A stretch of 42,267 nucleotides of DNA from Lachnospiraceae bacterium (GCA_022797375.1 JAAWKM010000015.1:1-42267), one strand, 5' to 3'; counted from the stretch's first letter, positions 1 through 8,855 are shown. The notes: a model not told the origin generated them from the sequence alone. Made by a program: numbers and translations.

Positions 1-97
1 AATAGTAATGAAAAATGCTGTTTTTGCATTTTTCTTGTGTGAAATTGTAATGATTGTTAGACAGTGTTTTTTGCTGTCTTAGAATCATTTTTCACAC
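1..97 (-). repeat. Composite intergenic repeat, cut by window start
   Basis: Bases 1-21 are the reverse complement of 42211-42231, and bases 73-97 are the reverse complement of 42191-42215. In the copy at the window end these two parts are joined directly. Here about 51 bases (22-72) lie between them, bounded by ACAGC on both sides. Bases 37-97 also form a long imperfect hairpin with GTGTGAAA and TTTCACAC ends and AGACAG/CTGTCT at its inner end. It lies downstream of the kinase gene that ends at 164. Confidence 0.75.
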
Positions 98-163
98 TAA
101 TCCCAGTTATTCTGTGTTTGGAAACGGACGTGATGAAAATATAGCAGTATAAACCATGGAAGG

Positions 164-1492
164 TTATTTCAGGCATAGAAGTACAGACACACAAAACATG
201 CCTTCTTTTTGTGTAACCTGGAATACACCATTATAGCGCATTGTAATTTGTCTGGCTGATTCAATTCCAAGCCCTGCCCCTCTATGTTTAGTAGAAATAT
301 AAACCCCGTTTATGTCCTGCTTTATTTTTCCATTAAATGTGTTGTCAATAGTAAGGAAGAGTGAATTGTTCTTAACTTGTCCCCTTACAATAACCTGTCT
401 GTTATTTTCTGGCTGTAAGTTACAGGCTTCAATAGCATTTTCAAGAAGATTGCCAAGCAGTACAGAGATGTCAATTCCAGCAATGTCAAGTTTTGCTGGA
501 ATATTAGCATATACAGAGAATATAATATTATTATTTCTGGCCTGCTGTGCAAAATAAAGCAGCAGGAGATTTATTTCATAATTCTTACAATAAACAATAG
601 GGCTGTCGTCAGGGAATGCCTGCTGGTAATTGTATAAATACTCTTCAAGCTCTTTAATTTTTCCATTGTGCAGATAAGCTGTCATAGTAGTAATATGATG
701 GCGCATATTATGTTTTGTGCGCTGTACTTCAGAAATTTTACTGGTGAGATTTTCATATTGCAGCTTTTGTAATTGAAGCTGGTGGTTCTGGCTCTCAAGA
801 AAAGAAGTTTTATCATATTCGTTAATAAGGCATACTACCATATGGTAGATAAGAAATGCACCAATATTAATAATTAGCAGAAAAAGTGCATGTACAGGCT
901 GTAAAGCAATTTCTAAAGCACTCTGCCCGCTGCAGTAAAGATGGTACACCCCTATAAAATAGAATGTTGCAGGAACTGCCCATAGATAAAGCCATATTGA
1001 AGATGACTGGGTTCTTTTAACAGCATTTGTAAAAACATTCCGTATATAAAAGTATACCGGGATAAGTAAAAATAGCTGTGTTATAAACATTGCAACAGAA
1101 AAAGACCATCTGTATGTCTGTACAGCCAGTTGTGGCACTACCATGCCTTCAAGGCATTTTGAAACAACAATAATAAGGTTAGAAATATTTGACAGCATAA
1201 GAAGGGTAAATAATATCTTTCCAAAGTGCGCCTTGATAGTTATAAAGTAAAATAAAAAATAAATGGCTGTACTAAACATATTAAAAATTCCCTTTTGGGA
1301 GTCTGGAAGTATGGAAGCAATAAAAGTACATGCAGTCTGGAAGACCATAAGAAGCGATACAAAAAGTGTTGTTACAGGTTTTGAAAAACGCAGGCTGTCA
1401 TAAAATGGGCAGATTGCAAGAAATATATATGGAAAAAGACTAAAAACCGCATACATGATAGTTTCAAAAAAATAATAAAAAGAAGAAATCAT
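164..1492 (-). CDS. AgrC-like GHKL sensor histidine kinase
   Basis: This 442-residue membrane kinase probably senses an extracellular signal, possibly a peptide, and phosphorylates a LytTR response regulator. Residues 1 to about 225 hold six or more hydrophobic segments. A short coiled stretch leads to an H-box like those of the AgrC/GHKL class (RTKHNMRHH near residues 258-266, His261 or His265 as candidate phospho-acceptor). The ATP-binding domain has an N-box (LLGNLLENAIEAC near 345) and a G-box (GAGLGIES near 415), and runs to the end without truncation. The start overlaps the end of the upstream regulator remnant by 4 bp, the usual coupling of such pairs. Because that regulator is broken, the kinase either works with a regulator encoded elsewhere or is on its way to loss. 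The ligand cannot be inferred. Confidence 0.9.
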   Translation of the reverse strand: MISSFYYFFETIMYAVFSLFPYIFLAICPFYDSLRFSKPVTTLFVSLLMVFQTACTFIASILPDSQKGIFNMFSTAIYFLFYFITIKAHFGKILFTLLMLSNISNLIIVVSKCLEGMVVPQLAVQTYRWSFSVAMFITQLFLLIPVYFYIRNVFTNAVKRTQSSSIWLYLWAVPATFYFIGVYHLYCSGQSALEIALQPVHALFLLIINIGAFLIYHMVVCLINEYDKTSFLESQNHQLQLQKLQYENLTSKISEVQRTKHNMRHHITTMTAYLHNGKIKELEEYLYNYQQAFPDDSPIVYCKNYEINLLLLYFAQQARNNNIIFSVYANIPAKLDIAGIDISVLLGNLLENAIEACNLQPENNRQVIVRGQVKNNSLFLTIDNTFNGKIKQDINGVYISTKHRGAGLGIESARQITMRYNGVFQVTQKEGMFCVSVLLCLK

Positions 1493-1731
1493 AAATAAAT
1501 CTCCTTCCGCATCTGTTCAGAACAGAATTTAATATAAGAGTTCTGTACATCTTTTGATTTTCTATGGTTTATGGGTATCTGGCTTGCGCCGCTCATAATA
1601 GAAATATTTTGTTTAAGTATATAATACTGTGCACCAGCTTTGTAACTTTCACTGGCAAACCCATTGCTGGAGGTACAGAATACAAGCTGGATGTTAGCAT
1701 CTGTTTCACGGATTTGACGGGCAATTTTCAT
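1489..1731 (-). pseudogene. Remnant of LytTR response regulator, internally deleted
   Basis: The 80-residue frame joins two separated pieces of a LytTR-family regulator. Residues 1-40 match the second half of a receiver domain (IARQIRETDANIQLVF, then SYKAGAQYYILK, the region around the conserved Lys). Residues 50-80 resemble the extreme C-terminus of a LytTR DNA-binding domain (IPINHRKSKDVQ ... EQMRKEIYL). The first half of the receiver, including the phospho-accepting Asp, and most of the DNA-binding domain are missing. An AAGGAG site lies 7 bases before the ATG, so the short frame could still be translated and couple translation to the kinase. A functional regulator is very unlikely. A fixed small protein is possible but unsupported. 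Confidence 0.7.
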
Positions 1732-1819
1732 TGTAAATTCTCCTTAATAGTCTGTTATCTATTACTTAAATACCGGTTTTTAACTTATTTATATTTTTAT
1801 TTTCTGTATTCACTGCTAT

Positions 1820-1852
1820 GTTACTATGAACAGCGTAGCTGTGAATAGTAAC
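1820..1852. repeat. 33-bp palindromic repeat, copy A
   Basis: The arms are GTTACTAT and ATAGTAAC, then a symmetric GA/GA internal mismatch, then ACAGC-GTA-GCTGT. As RNA this gives a hairpin with tandem G-A pairs. The same 33 bases occur at 19636-19668, and a diverged copy is at 30544-30575. The last 10 bases (GAATAGTAAC) are repeated immediately afterwards at 1853-1862. Confidence 0.85.
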
Positions 1853-1961
1853 GAATAGTAACAAACGGACGTGGATTTTGGCAATAACGTGTTTTTTCAT
1901 GATATGTAATTTGCTATAATTATAAATTTAGAAAAAGCATATTGCAAGTATAATTAATATT

Positions 1962-1995
1962 CCGTTTGAGTTAAAAATTACCCGCTTGGGTTAAA
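1962..1995 (+). promoter_or_regulatory. Direct-repeat pair, possible LytTR-type operator
   Basis: Two 14-base repeats, CCGTTTGAGTTAAA (1962-1975) and CCGCTTGGGTTAAA (1982-1995), are 20 bases apart start to start, about two helical turns. LytTR regulators bind paired direct repeats about 21 bases apart just upstream of weak -35 boxes, often with a GTTA core. The position here, ending 33 bases before a TATAAT, fits. Assignment to LytTR is inference, supported by the kinase next door. Confidence 0.5.
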
Positions 1996-2028
1996 TATAT
2001 TGCCATTAATTATTTTTTGGAATATCCT

Positions 2029-2034
2029 TATAAT
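2029..2034 (+). promoter_or_regulatory. -10 box for the 2138 gene
   Basis: A perfect TATAAT with no good -35 at the expected 2006-2011 (AATTAA-like sequence) suggests an activator-dependent promoter. The predicted transcript begins near 2041. Its leader has a hairpin, AATATATAAACA (from about 2044) pairing with TGTTTATATATT (to about 2078), ahead of the AAGGAG ribosome site at 2126-2131. The rest of the 1732-2137 gap holds repeat copy A and A/T-rich sequence without other recognisable features. Confidence 0.6.
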
Positions 2035-2137
2035 ACTATTCTGGAATATATAAACAGGGTGTAATGTGTTTATATATTACGTGATTAGGAAGCAGTAAAG
2101 AAATAGTATTATTTTAACTTTATAGGAAAGGAGTATT

Positions 2138-5100
2138 ATGGCAAAGAAAGTTTTAAGTTTTATTATTGTATTATCTATGGTATTGGGTGCATTGCCAGCA
2201 TATGTAAAGGCAGAGATAACAGCAGGAGTGCCAACTCTTATACTTACAGAAACGCTTGTGCTGGCAGAAGAAGCTGCTGGAAATGAAAATGAGGGATGGC
2301 AGTGGATGCCAGATGAAGCAGGAGGAGGGACTCTTATACTGGAAAACTGTTATATACAGTCACAGTTAGTGGAGAGTGTTTTTAATTTTAATAATATAAC
2401 AAAAGAAAGCAGTAAAATAAATATTATATTGCGCGGACATAATATATTAGAAGTTAAAGAAAAGAAATCTGGTCCTCTGGTTAGTTCAAATGAAATTGCA
2501 AAACCATTCTCATACACTGATTATATAGTCAGTGAAGATGGGGAAGGAAGCCTGGATATAATCTATGAGTTCCCATCTGACATATTATATATGTTTCCTG
2601 GAAGGTCTGTTACAATTAAATCTGGTGATATCAGTACAAATTCAGGACTTTGTATAATTATGCAGGATTTTTCTATGCTGGGAGGAAGCCTTGAAATAAA
2701 TGTGCCAGAAGAAATCCCAGATATGGATGGCATTTATACAATAAACGGACCTGTTAATATTAGCGGAGGTACGGTTGATATTAATGTTTCACGGTGTGGT
2801 ATCTGGGTTGCAGGTGACCCGGCACAGAATAACGGAGACCAGACAGTTAATATTTCTGGTGGTGATATAAATATTAAATCAGGATACACAAGTATACATA
2901 TTGGCGCAAGGGATTTACCTGGTGAAGATACACAGACTCTTAATATTACGGGAGGTAATGTAACTTGCAGTGGAGAGATGTTAGCTCTTTATGCTAAAAA
3001 TGTTAATATTATTAAGGGAGATGGGGTAACAACTCCTGTTGTAAATGTATCAAAAGGAGAAAACTCCCAATATCCGTCAATTATGCCAAGTACTAAAAAA
3101 ATTACAGTTTCAGGAAGTATTGTTATAGCAGATGGAATATTAGGATATGAAAGCGGGGGAGGGGATTCGTTATTAGAATCCAGCATAATTTTTAATAGTG
3201 GTAATGGTAAGGTATATAATGATGTAGAGATTACAGATAACTTCACTGTGCCGGATGGAGCAACCCTTTCTGTACCAGACGGGGCAACTCTTTCTGTACC
3301 AGAAGATATAGTGCTTTCTGTGCCAGACAGTGCATCTTTGCAAGTATCAAACCAGGGACAGATAATAAATAATGGAACTGTTATCCTGCCAGAGAATAAT
3401 GATATAACAGGTTTTACAGGTACAGGTATTATTAAGAAGGGTGGCAATTTTTATACAAATGATAATGAACAGGTTTACCCGGTTACAATAAAACAAAAAG
3501 AAAATGAATATATAAAATATTATAAGGAAGGTGAAATAGTAACCCTGGTGCCAGAATCTAATACGGAGTACATAAGATTTAAAGAATGGAAAACTACTTC
3601 TCCTACATTAGTTATAACAGACAACAAGTTTGAAATGCCAGCAGAATCTGTAACTGTAGAGGCAGTTTTTGAACAATTTTATAAAGTTACAATAAAGCAG
3701 CCAGGTGGTATAGTTACAGAATACTATAAAGAAGGTGAAAATGTAACCCTGGTGCCAGAAACAGCAGAGGACAGACAGTTTAAGGAGTGGAAGGTTACTC
3801 CAGAAACATTGGTTATAATAAATAACCAGTTTATTATGCCAGCAGGTGAGGTTATAGCAGAACCAGTTTATGAAGAAATACCTTCTGTAACAGACTCCCC
3901 AGTTATAGAAGAAACACCAGTCCCTCCGGCAGTAGAAACGCCATCACCAGGTCCTGGGGAAACACCAGTCCCTCCATTAGTGGGAACACCATCACCAAGT
4001 CCTGGAGTTACACAGAAACCAGTAAGTATTAACCCTTATCCATATATTCCTGTAAATAAAATTATTACAACTGTTCTTGTAGCAAGCCCATCTGGCGGCG
4101 GTAAAGTTTCTGGAAAGACTGAGGCAATAGAAGGTGAAACTATTACAGTTAAAGCTGTGGCAAATGATGGGTATGTATTTACAGAATGGCAGGAAGACGG
4201 AAAGACAGCCAGCACAGATGCAGAATATAAATTTAAAGCAGAGAAAAACAGGACACTCACTGCAGTATTTAAAAAGGATATGCCAGAAAATGGAATACAA
4301 AATACAATACATGTTGCCAATAATATAAAAACAATATCTCTTATTCCGCTTCCGGCTGGATGGGAGTGGAGCCGCCAGGACAGCACAAAAACTATTATGG
4401 CAGGTGGTTCTGTTACTGCTGCAGCAGTTTATGCTGCCGGAGATGCAAAGGATTATATTAATGCAGAATTAAAAGTAACAGTTATAAGGGATGTATGTGA
4501 AGAAAACCAGACAATATTATATACCAGTGAAGGAGAATATGCACCTGGATGTACAACAGAAGGGCTTGGACATACAGAATGCAGGATTTGTGGTGATATT
4601 GTGAGGGATGGCATTAAAGTACCAGCAGATGGACATACAGAAGGTGCACCTGTAATTGCAAAAGCAACAATAAATAAAGATGGAAGTATTACCAGCAAAT
4701 GTATAAAGTGTGATACAGCTTTAAAAAGTACAATTATTAATAAGATAAATACAATAGAACTGTCCCCAGGTTATGGAATTTATAATGATAAGACACAGCA
4801 TCCTTCTGTACTGGTTAAAGACAGTAAAGGAAACATGCTGGAACAAGGGACTGATTATATGGTTTCCTGGGCAAAGGGAATGAAAAAGGCAGGAATTTAT
4901 AATGTTAAAATAAGTTTTAAAGGCAGATATGATGGAACAGCAGTACAGTCTTATAAAATACTTCCTGGTGGTACAGTTATTTCCAGTGCCAAAGCAAAGA
5001 AGAAAGGCTTTGTGCTGAAATGGAAGAAGCAGGGGAAACAGACATCAGGGTACCAGATACAATATTCATTAAACAAGAAATTTAAAAAGAAAAACACAAA

Positions 5101-5269
5101 AAAAGTTATTGTAAAAAATAATAAGATAATTTCCATATCTGTTAAAAACATCAAAGCAAATAAGAAATATTATGTAAGAATACGTACTTATAAAGCTGTT
5201 AAAACTGGTAAAAAAATTGTAAAGGTATTTTCTGGCTGGTCAAAAACCAAGACTGTTAAAACAAAATAA
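2138..5269 (+). CDS. Secreted multidomain surface protein with InlB-type repeats
   Basis: This 1043-residue protein begins with a signal peptide (basic AKK, hydrophobic core, cleavage after about residue 25, YVKA). Residues 60-370 are rich in short beta-strand repeats (NISGG, VNISGGTVDI), suggesting a parallel beta-helix or carbohydrate-binding fold. A short PDGATLSVP repeat follows near 370. Three InlB B-repeat-like units (pattern YxEGExVTL ... FKEWK ... AVF) lie at about 447-513, 514-580 and 645-716, the last two separated by a Pro/Thr/Ser linker (584-628). Residues 786-860 carry a CxxC-containing segment. Residues 947-1043 look like a fibronectin type III domain with a very lysine-rich end. 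No LPXTG or transmembrane anchor is visible, so attachment may be ionic through the basic tail. Probable adhesin or substrate-binding protein; the target is unknown. Confidence 0.85.
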   Translation: MAKKVLSFIIVLSMVLGALPAYVKAEITAGVPTLILTETLVLAEEAAGNENEGWQWMPDEAGGGTLILENCYIQSQLVESVFNFNNITKESSKINIILRGHNILEVKEKKSGPLVSSNEIAKPFSYTDYIVSEDGEGSLDIIYEFPSDILYMFPGRSVTIKSGDISTNSGLCIIMQDFSMLGGSLEINVPEEIPDMDGIYTINGPVNISGGTVDINVSRCGIWVAGDPAQNNGDQTVNISGGDINIKSGYTSIHIGARDLPGEDTQTLNITGGNVTCSGEMLALYAKNVNIIKGDGVTTPVVNVSKGENSQYPSIMPSTKKITVSGSIVIADGILGYESGGGDSLLESSIIFNSGNGKVYNDVEITDNFTVPDGATLSVPDGATLSVPEDIVLSVPDSASLQVSNQGQIINNGTVILPENNDITGFTGTGIIKKGGNFYTNDNEQVYPVTIKQKENEYIKYYKEGEIVTLVPESNTEYIRFKEWKTTSPTLVITDNKFEMPAESVTVEAVFEQFYKVTIKQPGGIVTEYYKEGENVTLVPETAEDRQFKEWKVTPETLVIINNQFIMPAGEVIAEPVYEEIPSVTDSPVIEETPVPPAVETPSPGPGETPVPPLVGTPSPSPGVTQKPVSINPYPYIPVNKIITTVLVASPSGGGKVSGKTEAIEGETITVKAVANDGYVFTEWQEDGKTASTDAEYKFKAEKNRTLTAVFKKDMPENGIQNTIHVANNIKTISLIPLPAGWEWSRQDSTKTIMAGGSVTAAAVYAAGDAKDYINAELKVTVIRDVCEENQTILYTSEGEYAPGCTTEGLGHTECRICGDIVRDGIKVPADGHTEGAPVIAKATINKDGSITSKCIKCDTALKSTIINKINTIELSPGYGIYNDKTQHPSVLVKDSKGNMLEQGTDYMVSWAKGMKKAGIYNVKISFKGRYDGTAVQSYKILPGGTVISSAKAKKKGFVLKWKKQGKQTSGYQIQYSLNKKFKKKNTKKVIVKNNKIISISVKNIKANKKYYVRIRTYKAVKTGKKIVKVFSGWSKTKTVKTK

Positions 5270-5350
5270 CAGATTTCAAATACCTTACACTATGTGTATA
5301 AAAATTAAAAAATGCACAAACTTACTGGTTCCAGATTGTCAAAGAACCCT

Positions 5351-5382
5351 GCCAGGCAGTCACTAAACAAGGTTTGCCTGGC
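5351..5382. repeat. Intergenic hairpin GCCAGGC/GCCTGGC
   Basis: A 7-bp stem encloses an 18-base loop, and outer CCAGA/TCTGG bases can pair after an internal asymmetric loop. It has no T-tract. It sits between two convergent genes just before a stronger terminator-like hairpin. Confidence 0.5.
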
Positions 5383-5389
5383 ATTCTGG

Positions 5390-5424
5390 ACAGGGTATAT
5401 AGATTTATATTCTATATACCCTGT
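5390..5424. terminator. Bidirectional terminator between convergent genes
   Basis: ACAGGGTATATAG pairs perfectly with CTATATACCCTGT around an ATTTATATT loop. It lies between the secreted protein gene (plus) and the chemotaxis receptor gene (minus), so it can serve both. The flanking T and A runs are weak. Confidence 0.6.
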
Positions 5425-5453
5425 TTAAACAGGCTGGTGTTCTTTTTGTGTAT

Positions 5454-6935
5454 TTATGGCATACTCTTTTGTGTGTTTGAATTTAACACATATGAAAGTT
5501 TATCAATTCCTGTTTTAATATTTTCCATAACATTTAGTATGCTTTCTATGCCTGTTGCCTGTTCTTCTGTTGCAGCGCTTATTTCAGAAGTGTTTTCGAC
5601 TGATTTCTGTGAAACATCTTCAACTTCCTTCATAGCATGTAATAACTGCTCTTTCAATTCGATTATATCTGCAAGCTCAGTTCTAAGCAGTCTTATAACA
5701 TTGATAACTTCTTCTGATGAGTCCAGCATATTCTGGAAGATTTTAACTGTGTCGTCTAATTTTTCTTTAGAGTCTTTTACAATAATATTATTATCATCAA
5801 TTACTTTATTAGTGTCCTGTACTGTATTTATAATATCCTTTAAAATAGCATCAATCTTTTGTGTTGCTGTGGCGGATTCACTTGACAGTGAGTTGATTTC
5901 ATCAGCTACTACCGCAAATCCTTTTCCAGCTTCACCTGCCCTTGCTGCTTCAATTGCTGCATTTAAGGCAAGAAGGTTTGTCTGTTGTGCAATCTGGCTT
6001 ATACTTTCAATAATGCCGCCAATAGAAGTTGATTTCTGTGCAAGTGAAGTAACGCCTTCTGATGCCATCTTAGTAGATTCTATATTTTCACTAAATTTCT
6101 TAGAGAGTTCTTCAATAGCAACTATACCTTTATCATTCTCTGCCTTGAGCTGTTTCATATTTCTTACTGTTTCAGTAACGCGTGTTTCAGATGTTTCAAT
6201 CTTATTATTTAAGTCATTAAATATTTCAATGCTTCCCTCAACTTGTTCAATCTGAAGGTCTGCACTGTTGGATATTTCTTCTGTTGAAGCAGCAATATCT
6301 GTAGAACTTTCTTCAAAATTATGTAATGATTCATATATTTTTCCAGTTGACTGTTGTAAATCATTAAATGCAAAACGTACATTGTCAAGAAGGTTTTCTA
6401 CTTCATGTTCTTTTGTTTCAACCATCTGGAAAAGGGAACGGGCCCTGGTGACAATAAAAACAGCTACTATAACTGCTAATGCATATACTATCCATACAAA
6501 GAACCATATAGACATAGTGTACATTGCAAGGTACTGTTCACGGAATATAAATAATGCAACAATATTTGGCACTACAGTAACTATTGTACATACTTTTATA
6601 ACTGATAAATCATAATAAGGGACACATAAAAATAAAACAAGGAAGTATGCTTCTGCCATTGCACCATATGCAGCAGGAGAACCAACAACAATAGTTACTA
6701 CTCCAATAACTGGAAGGATAGAAATATAAAAATATTTGGCATATTTTCCTAGGATTTTTTCAAAAGCTTTAACCAGAAGGCTGCATACAGACATAGATAG
6801 TGCAATGATATCCCTGAATGTACCATTATTAAAAAACATTACATAACTGAACGCAGATATTGGTATAACTGCAACAAATACAAACATAATTAAATTCATT
6901 CTTTTCTCTTCATTTTTCAAAATCTCCAAATCCAT
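5454..6935 (-). CDS. Methyl-accepting chemotaxis protein, membrane-embedded sensor
   Basis: This 493-residue chemoreceptor should signal to CheA/CheW and control flagellar rotation. The C-terminal signalling domain contains the highly conserved hairpin tip ([20 protein letters not shown] and [11 protein letters not shown]) inside a long coiled coil from about residue 190. The N-terminal 180 residues hold about six hydrophobic segments with only short loops. It therefore lacks the usual large extracellular ligand domain and a clear HAMP domain, and may sense membrane state, a membrane-soluble signal or energy level. An AGGGGGA ribosome site precedes the ATG. The flagellin genes at 14978-16864 show that the cell is motile. 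The signal is unknown. Confidence 0.92.
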   Translation of the reverse strand: MDLEILKNEEKRMNLIMFVFVAVIPISAFSYVMFFNNGTFRDIIALSMSVCSLLVKAFEKILGKYAKYFYISILPVIGVVTIVVGSPAAYGAMAEAYFLVLFLCVPYYDLSVIKVCTIVTVVPNIVALFIFREQYLAMYTMSIWFFVWIVYALAVIVAVFIVTRARSLFQMVETKEHEVENLLDNVRFAFNDLQQSTGKIYESLHNFEESSTDIAASTEEISNSADLQIEQVEGSIEIFNDLNNKIETSETRVTETVRNMKQLKAENDKGIVAIEELSKKFSENIESTKMASEGVTSLAQKSTSIGGIIESISQIAQQTNLLALNAAIEAARAGEAGKGFAVVADEINSLSSESATATQKIDAILKDIINTVQDTNKVIDDNNIIVKDSKEKLDDTVKIFQNMLDSSEEVINVIRLLRTELADIIELKEQLLHAMKEVEDVSQKSVENTSEISAATEEQATGIESILNVMENIKTGIDKLSYVLNSNTQKSMP

Positions 6936-7210
6936 TAGTATTTCCCCCTTTTATTATAGTTTTGTTTCATCAGGCAGCATTAAAAAGTTATGTCTGGCGG
7001 CGTTCTTAGGTATAATACATAAATAATGTGTGGGACACCTGGTATTAGTTATATTACTGTTATATATTAACATATTATAATTAATAAGTAAATTTTTTTA
7101 TTATGTTCCAGTTATATTTTCTGTTTATAACCCCCTTGCATGTGATAAAGATACATGTTAATGTTTAGTAAACAGTATAAGACAGATTTGATATTCCAGG
7201 AGGTATTTCT

Positions 7211-8185
7211 ATGTGTACAGCAGCAACTTATATGACGGATAACTTTTATTTTGGGCGTACATTAGATTATGAATTTTCATATGTTGATGAAGTAACAATT
7301 ACACCACGTAACTATGCTTTTAATTTCCGGAGTGCGGGGACTATGAGTTCACATTATGCAATAACCGGGGTGGCATATGTACTGGATAATTATCCGTTAT
7401 ATTATGACGGGGTTAATGAAAAAGGGCTTTGCATAGCCGGGCTGAATTTCCCAGATAACGCAGTATACAGGAAAGAAATGAAAGATATGTATAATATAGC
7501 ACAGTTTGAATTTATCCCATGGGTACTTGGCCAGTGTGCTACAGTTAAAGAAGTTAAAAAGCTGCTTGCAAAAACAAACATTACAAAAACACAATTTAAG
7601 GATAACCTTCCTGCCGCACAGCTTCACTGGCTAATCGCAGATAAAAACAGTTCTGTTACCGCAGAACCTGGTGAAGATGGCATAAAGTTATATGATAATC
7701 CTGTAGGAATACTTACTAATAACCCGCCTTTTAACGAACAGATGGTTTACCTGAATAATTTTATGTCTTTGTCAGTGAAGCCGCCATTAAATAACTTTTC
7801 ATCTAAGCTTGACCTTAAACCTTATTGCAGGGGAATGGGGGCAATAGGGCTTCCAGGCGACCTGTCATCTCCATCCCGTTTTGTCAGGGCAGCATTTACA
7901 AAGATGAATTCAGTCTGTAATGGTTCTGAAGCTGAAAGTATAGGACAGTTTTTCCATATTCTTGGCTCTGTAAGCCAGCAGCGCGGATGTTGTGAGACAG
8001 AATGTGGGGAATATGAATATACTATTTATACTTCCTGTTGTAATGCAGATAAGGGAATTTATTATTATACAACATACTATAACCATCAGATTAACGGAAT
8101 AAATATGTACCATGAGAATCTGGATGATAATATGCTTGTAAGGTATTCAATGATAGACAGGGAGCAAATTATGATGCAGAACTAG
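7211..8185 (+). CDS. bsh: Choloylglycine hydrolase family, bile-salt-hydrolase type
   Basis: This 324-residue N-terminal-nucleophile amidase probably splits the amide bond of glycine- or taurine-conjugated bile acids in the cytoplasm. Cys2 follows the initiator Met, as needed for autocatalytic exposure of the nucleophile. Other family residues are visible: Arg16 and Asp19 (GRTLDY), Asn79 (AGLNFP), Asn170 (LTNNPPF) and Arg223 (SPSRFVRAAF). Asn at the 79/82 position is typical of bile salt hydrolases; penicillin V acylases usually have Tyr there. Length fits the family (about 315-330). AGGAGG lies 8 bases before the ATG. It is transcribed alone, divergent from the chemoreceptor. No bile transporter is adjacent. 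Homoserine-lactone or penicillin V acylase activity remains possible. Confidence 0.9.
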   Translation: MCTAATYMTDNFYFGRTLDYEFSYVDEVTITPRNYAFNFRSAGTMSSHYAITGVAYVLDNYPLYYDGVNEKGLCIAGLNFPDNAVYRKEMKDMYNIAQFEFIPWVLGQCATVKEVKKLLAKTNITKTQFKDNLPAAQLHWLIADKNSSVTAEPGEDGIKLYDNPVGILTNNPPFNEQMVYLNNFMSLSVKPPLNNFSSKLDLKPYCRGMGAIGLPGDLSSPSRFVRAAFTKMNSVCNGSEAESIGQFFHILGSVSQQRGCCETECGEYEYTIYTSCCNADKGIYYYTTYYNHQINGINMYHENLDDNMLVRYSMIDREQIMMQN

Positions 8186-8197
8186 ACTAACTGCATT

Positions 8198-8465
8198 AAA
8201 TTTCCAGTTATCCTTTGCTGGCAGCCGGACGCAGGTTTTCCAGTGCCAGGGATTAAGTTATTCCACTCCAGGGCACACTTGCGTTACGTTAACCCACGCA
8301 GCGGCACATAAAGCCCCTGCGTCCCAAAAGAAACTTATGTTTCTTCTGCCACACAGGGGCTTAAATGCCGGCGGGGTTAAAGTGCACCTGTCGTGGAATA
8401 AACTTAATCCCTGGCATATGGAACCTGCTGTCTTCTGGCAAAACCAGAATTATAACTGGAAATTT
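8198..8465 (-). repeat. Large fold-back element 1 (candidate structured RNA or MITE)
   Basis: Ends AAATTTCCAGTTA (8198-8210) and TAACTGGAAATTT (8453-8465) are perfect inverted repeats. A second long stem pairs 8245-8266 with 8393-8415 (22 of 23 bases, one bulge). Inside are shorter nested stems, including AACCC/GGGTT and a terminal AAGCCCC/GGGGCTT arm in the minus reading. Read on the minus strand it aligns along its whole length with element 2 at 8615-8855. No open reading frame fits it. The minus orientation is assigned only by that alignment. Confidence 0.85.
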
Positions 8466-8614
8466 TAACTTGTTCCCACGCTGATATACAGATAATGTTC
8501 CTTTATCCCCCAGTAATTTTATTATCCGGATAACAGCATTTATTCCATTTGCTGCCATATAATATATAAATAATATTGCAGTATCTGCCGTTTGTCTGAA
8601 TAATTTAGCACACA

Positions 8615-8855
8615 ATAAAATTTCCAGTTATAATTATGTGTTTGCCAGAAGACAGCAGGTTTCACATGTCCAGGCTGGTATTATTCCATGACAGAAGCAC
8701 TTTAGCCCCGCCGGCGTTTGAATCCCATGTTTTGGGATTTTATGCGCCGTTGCGTGGGCTGATGTAGCGGAAGCGTGCTCTGTCATGGAATAATACCAGC
8801 CTGGACACAGAAACCCTGTGTCCGTCTGCAAGCAAAGACTAACTGGAAATTTTAT
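8615..8855 (+). repeat. Large fold-back element 2 (same family, plus orientation)
   Basis: Perfect 16-base terminal inverted repeats (8615-8630 and 8840-8855) enclose a perfect 26-bp stem (8668-8693 with 8781-8806). Inside lie AGCAC/GTGCT, AGCCC (8704-8708) with GGGCT (8756-8760), CGGCG (8712-8716) with CGCCG (8745-8749), and a terminal AATCCCA/TGGGATT hairpin (8721-8739). Between elements 1 and 2 (8466-8614) there is only unremarkable A/T-rich sequence. Segments such as CCCCGCCGGC and TGCGTGGG are kept in both elements while paired bases change together. Confidence 0.85.

Noticed and set aside
5374..6255. 293-codon plus-strand open frame
   Set aside because: It is antisense to the chemoreceptor gene, whose motifs are unmistakable, and has a low-complexity Ser/Ile-rich product.
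8361..8831. Two minus-strand open frames over the fold-back elements
   Set aside because: Neither has a ribosome site and both run through inverted repeats whose base changes keep pairing, not codons.
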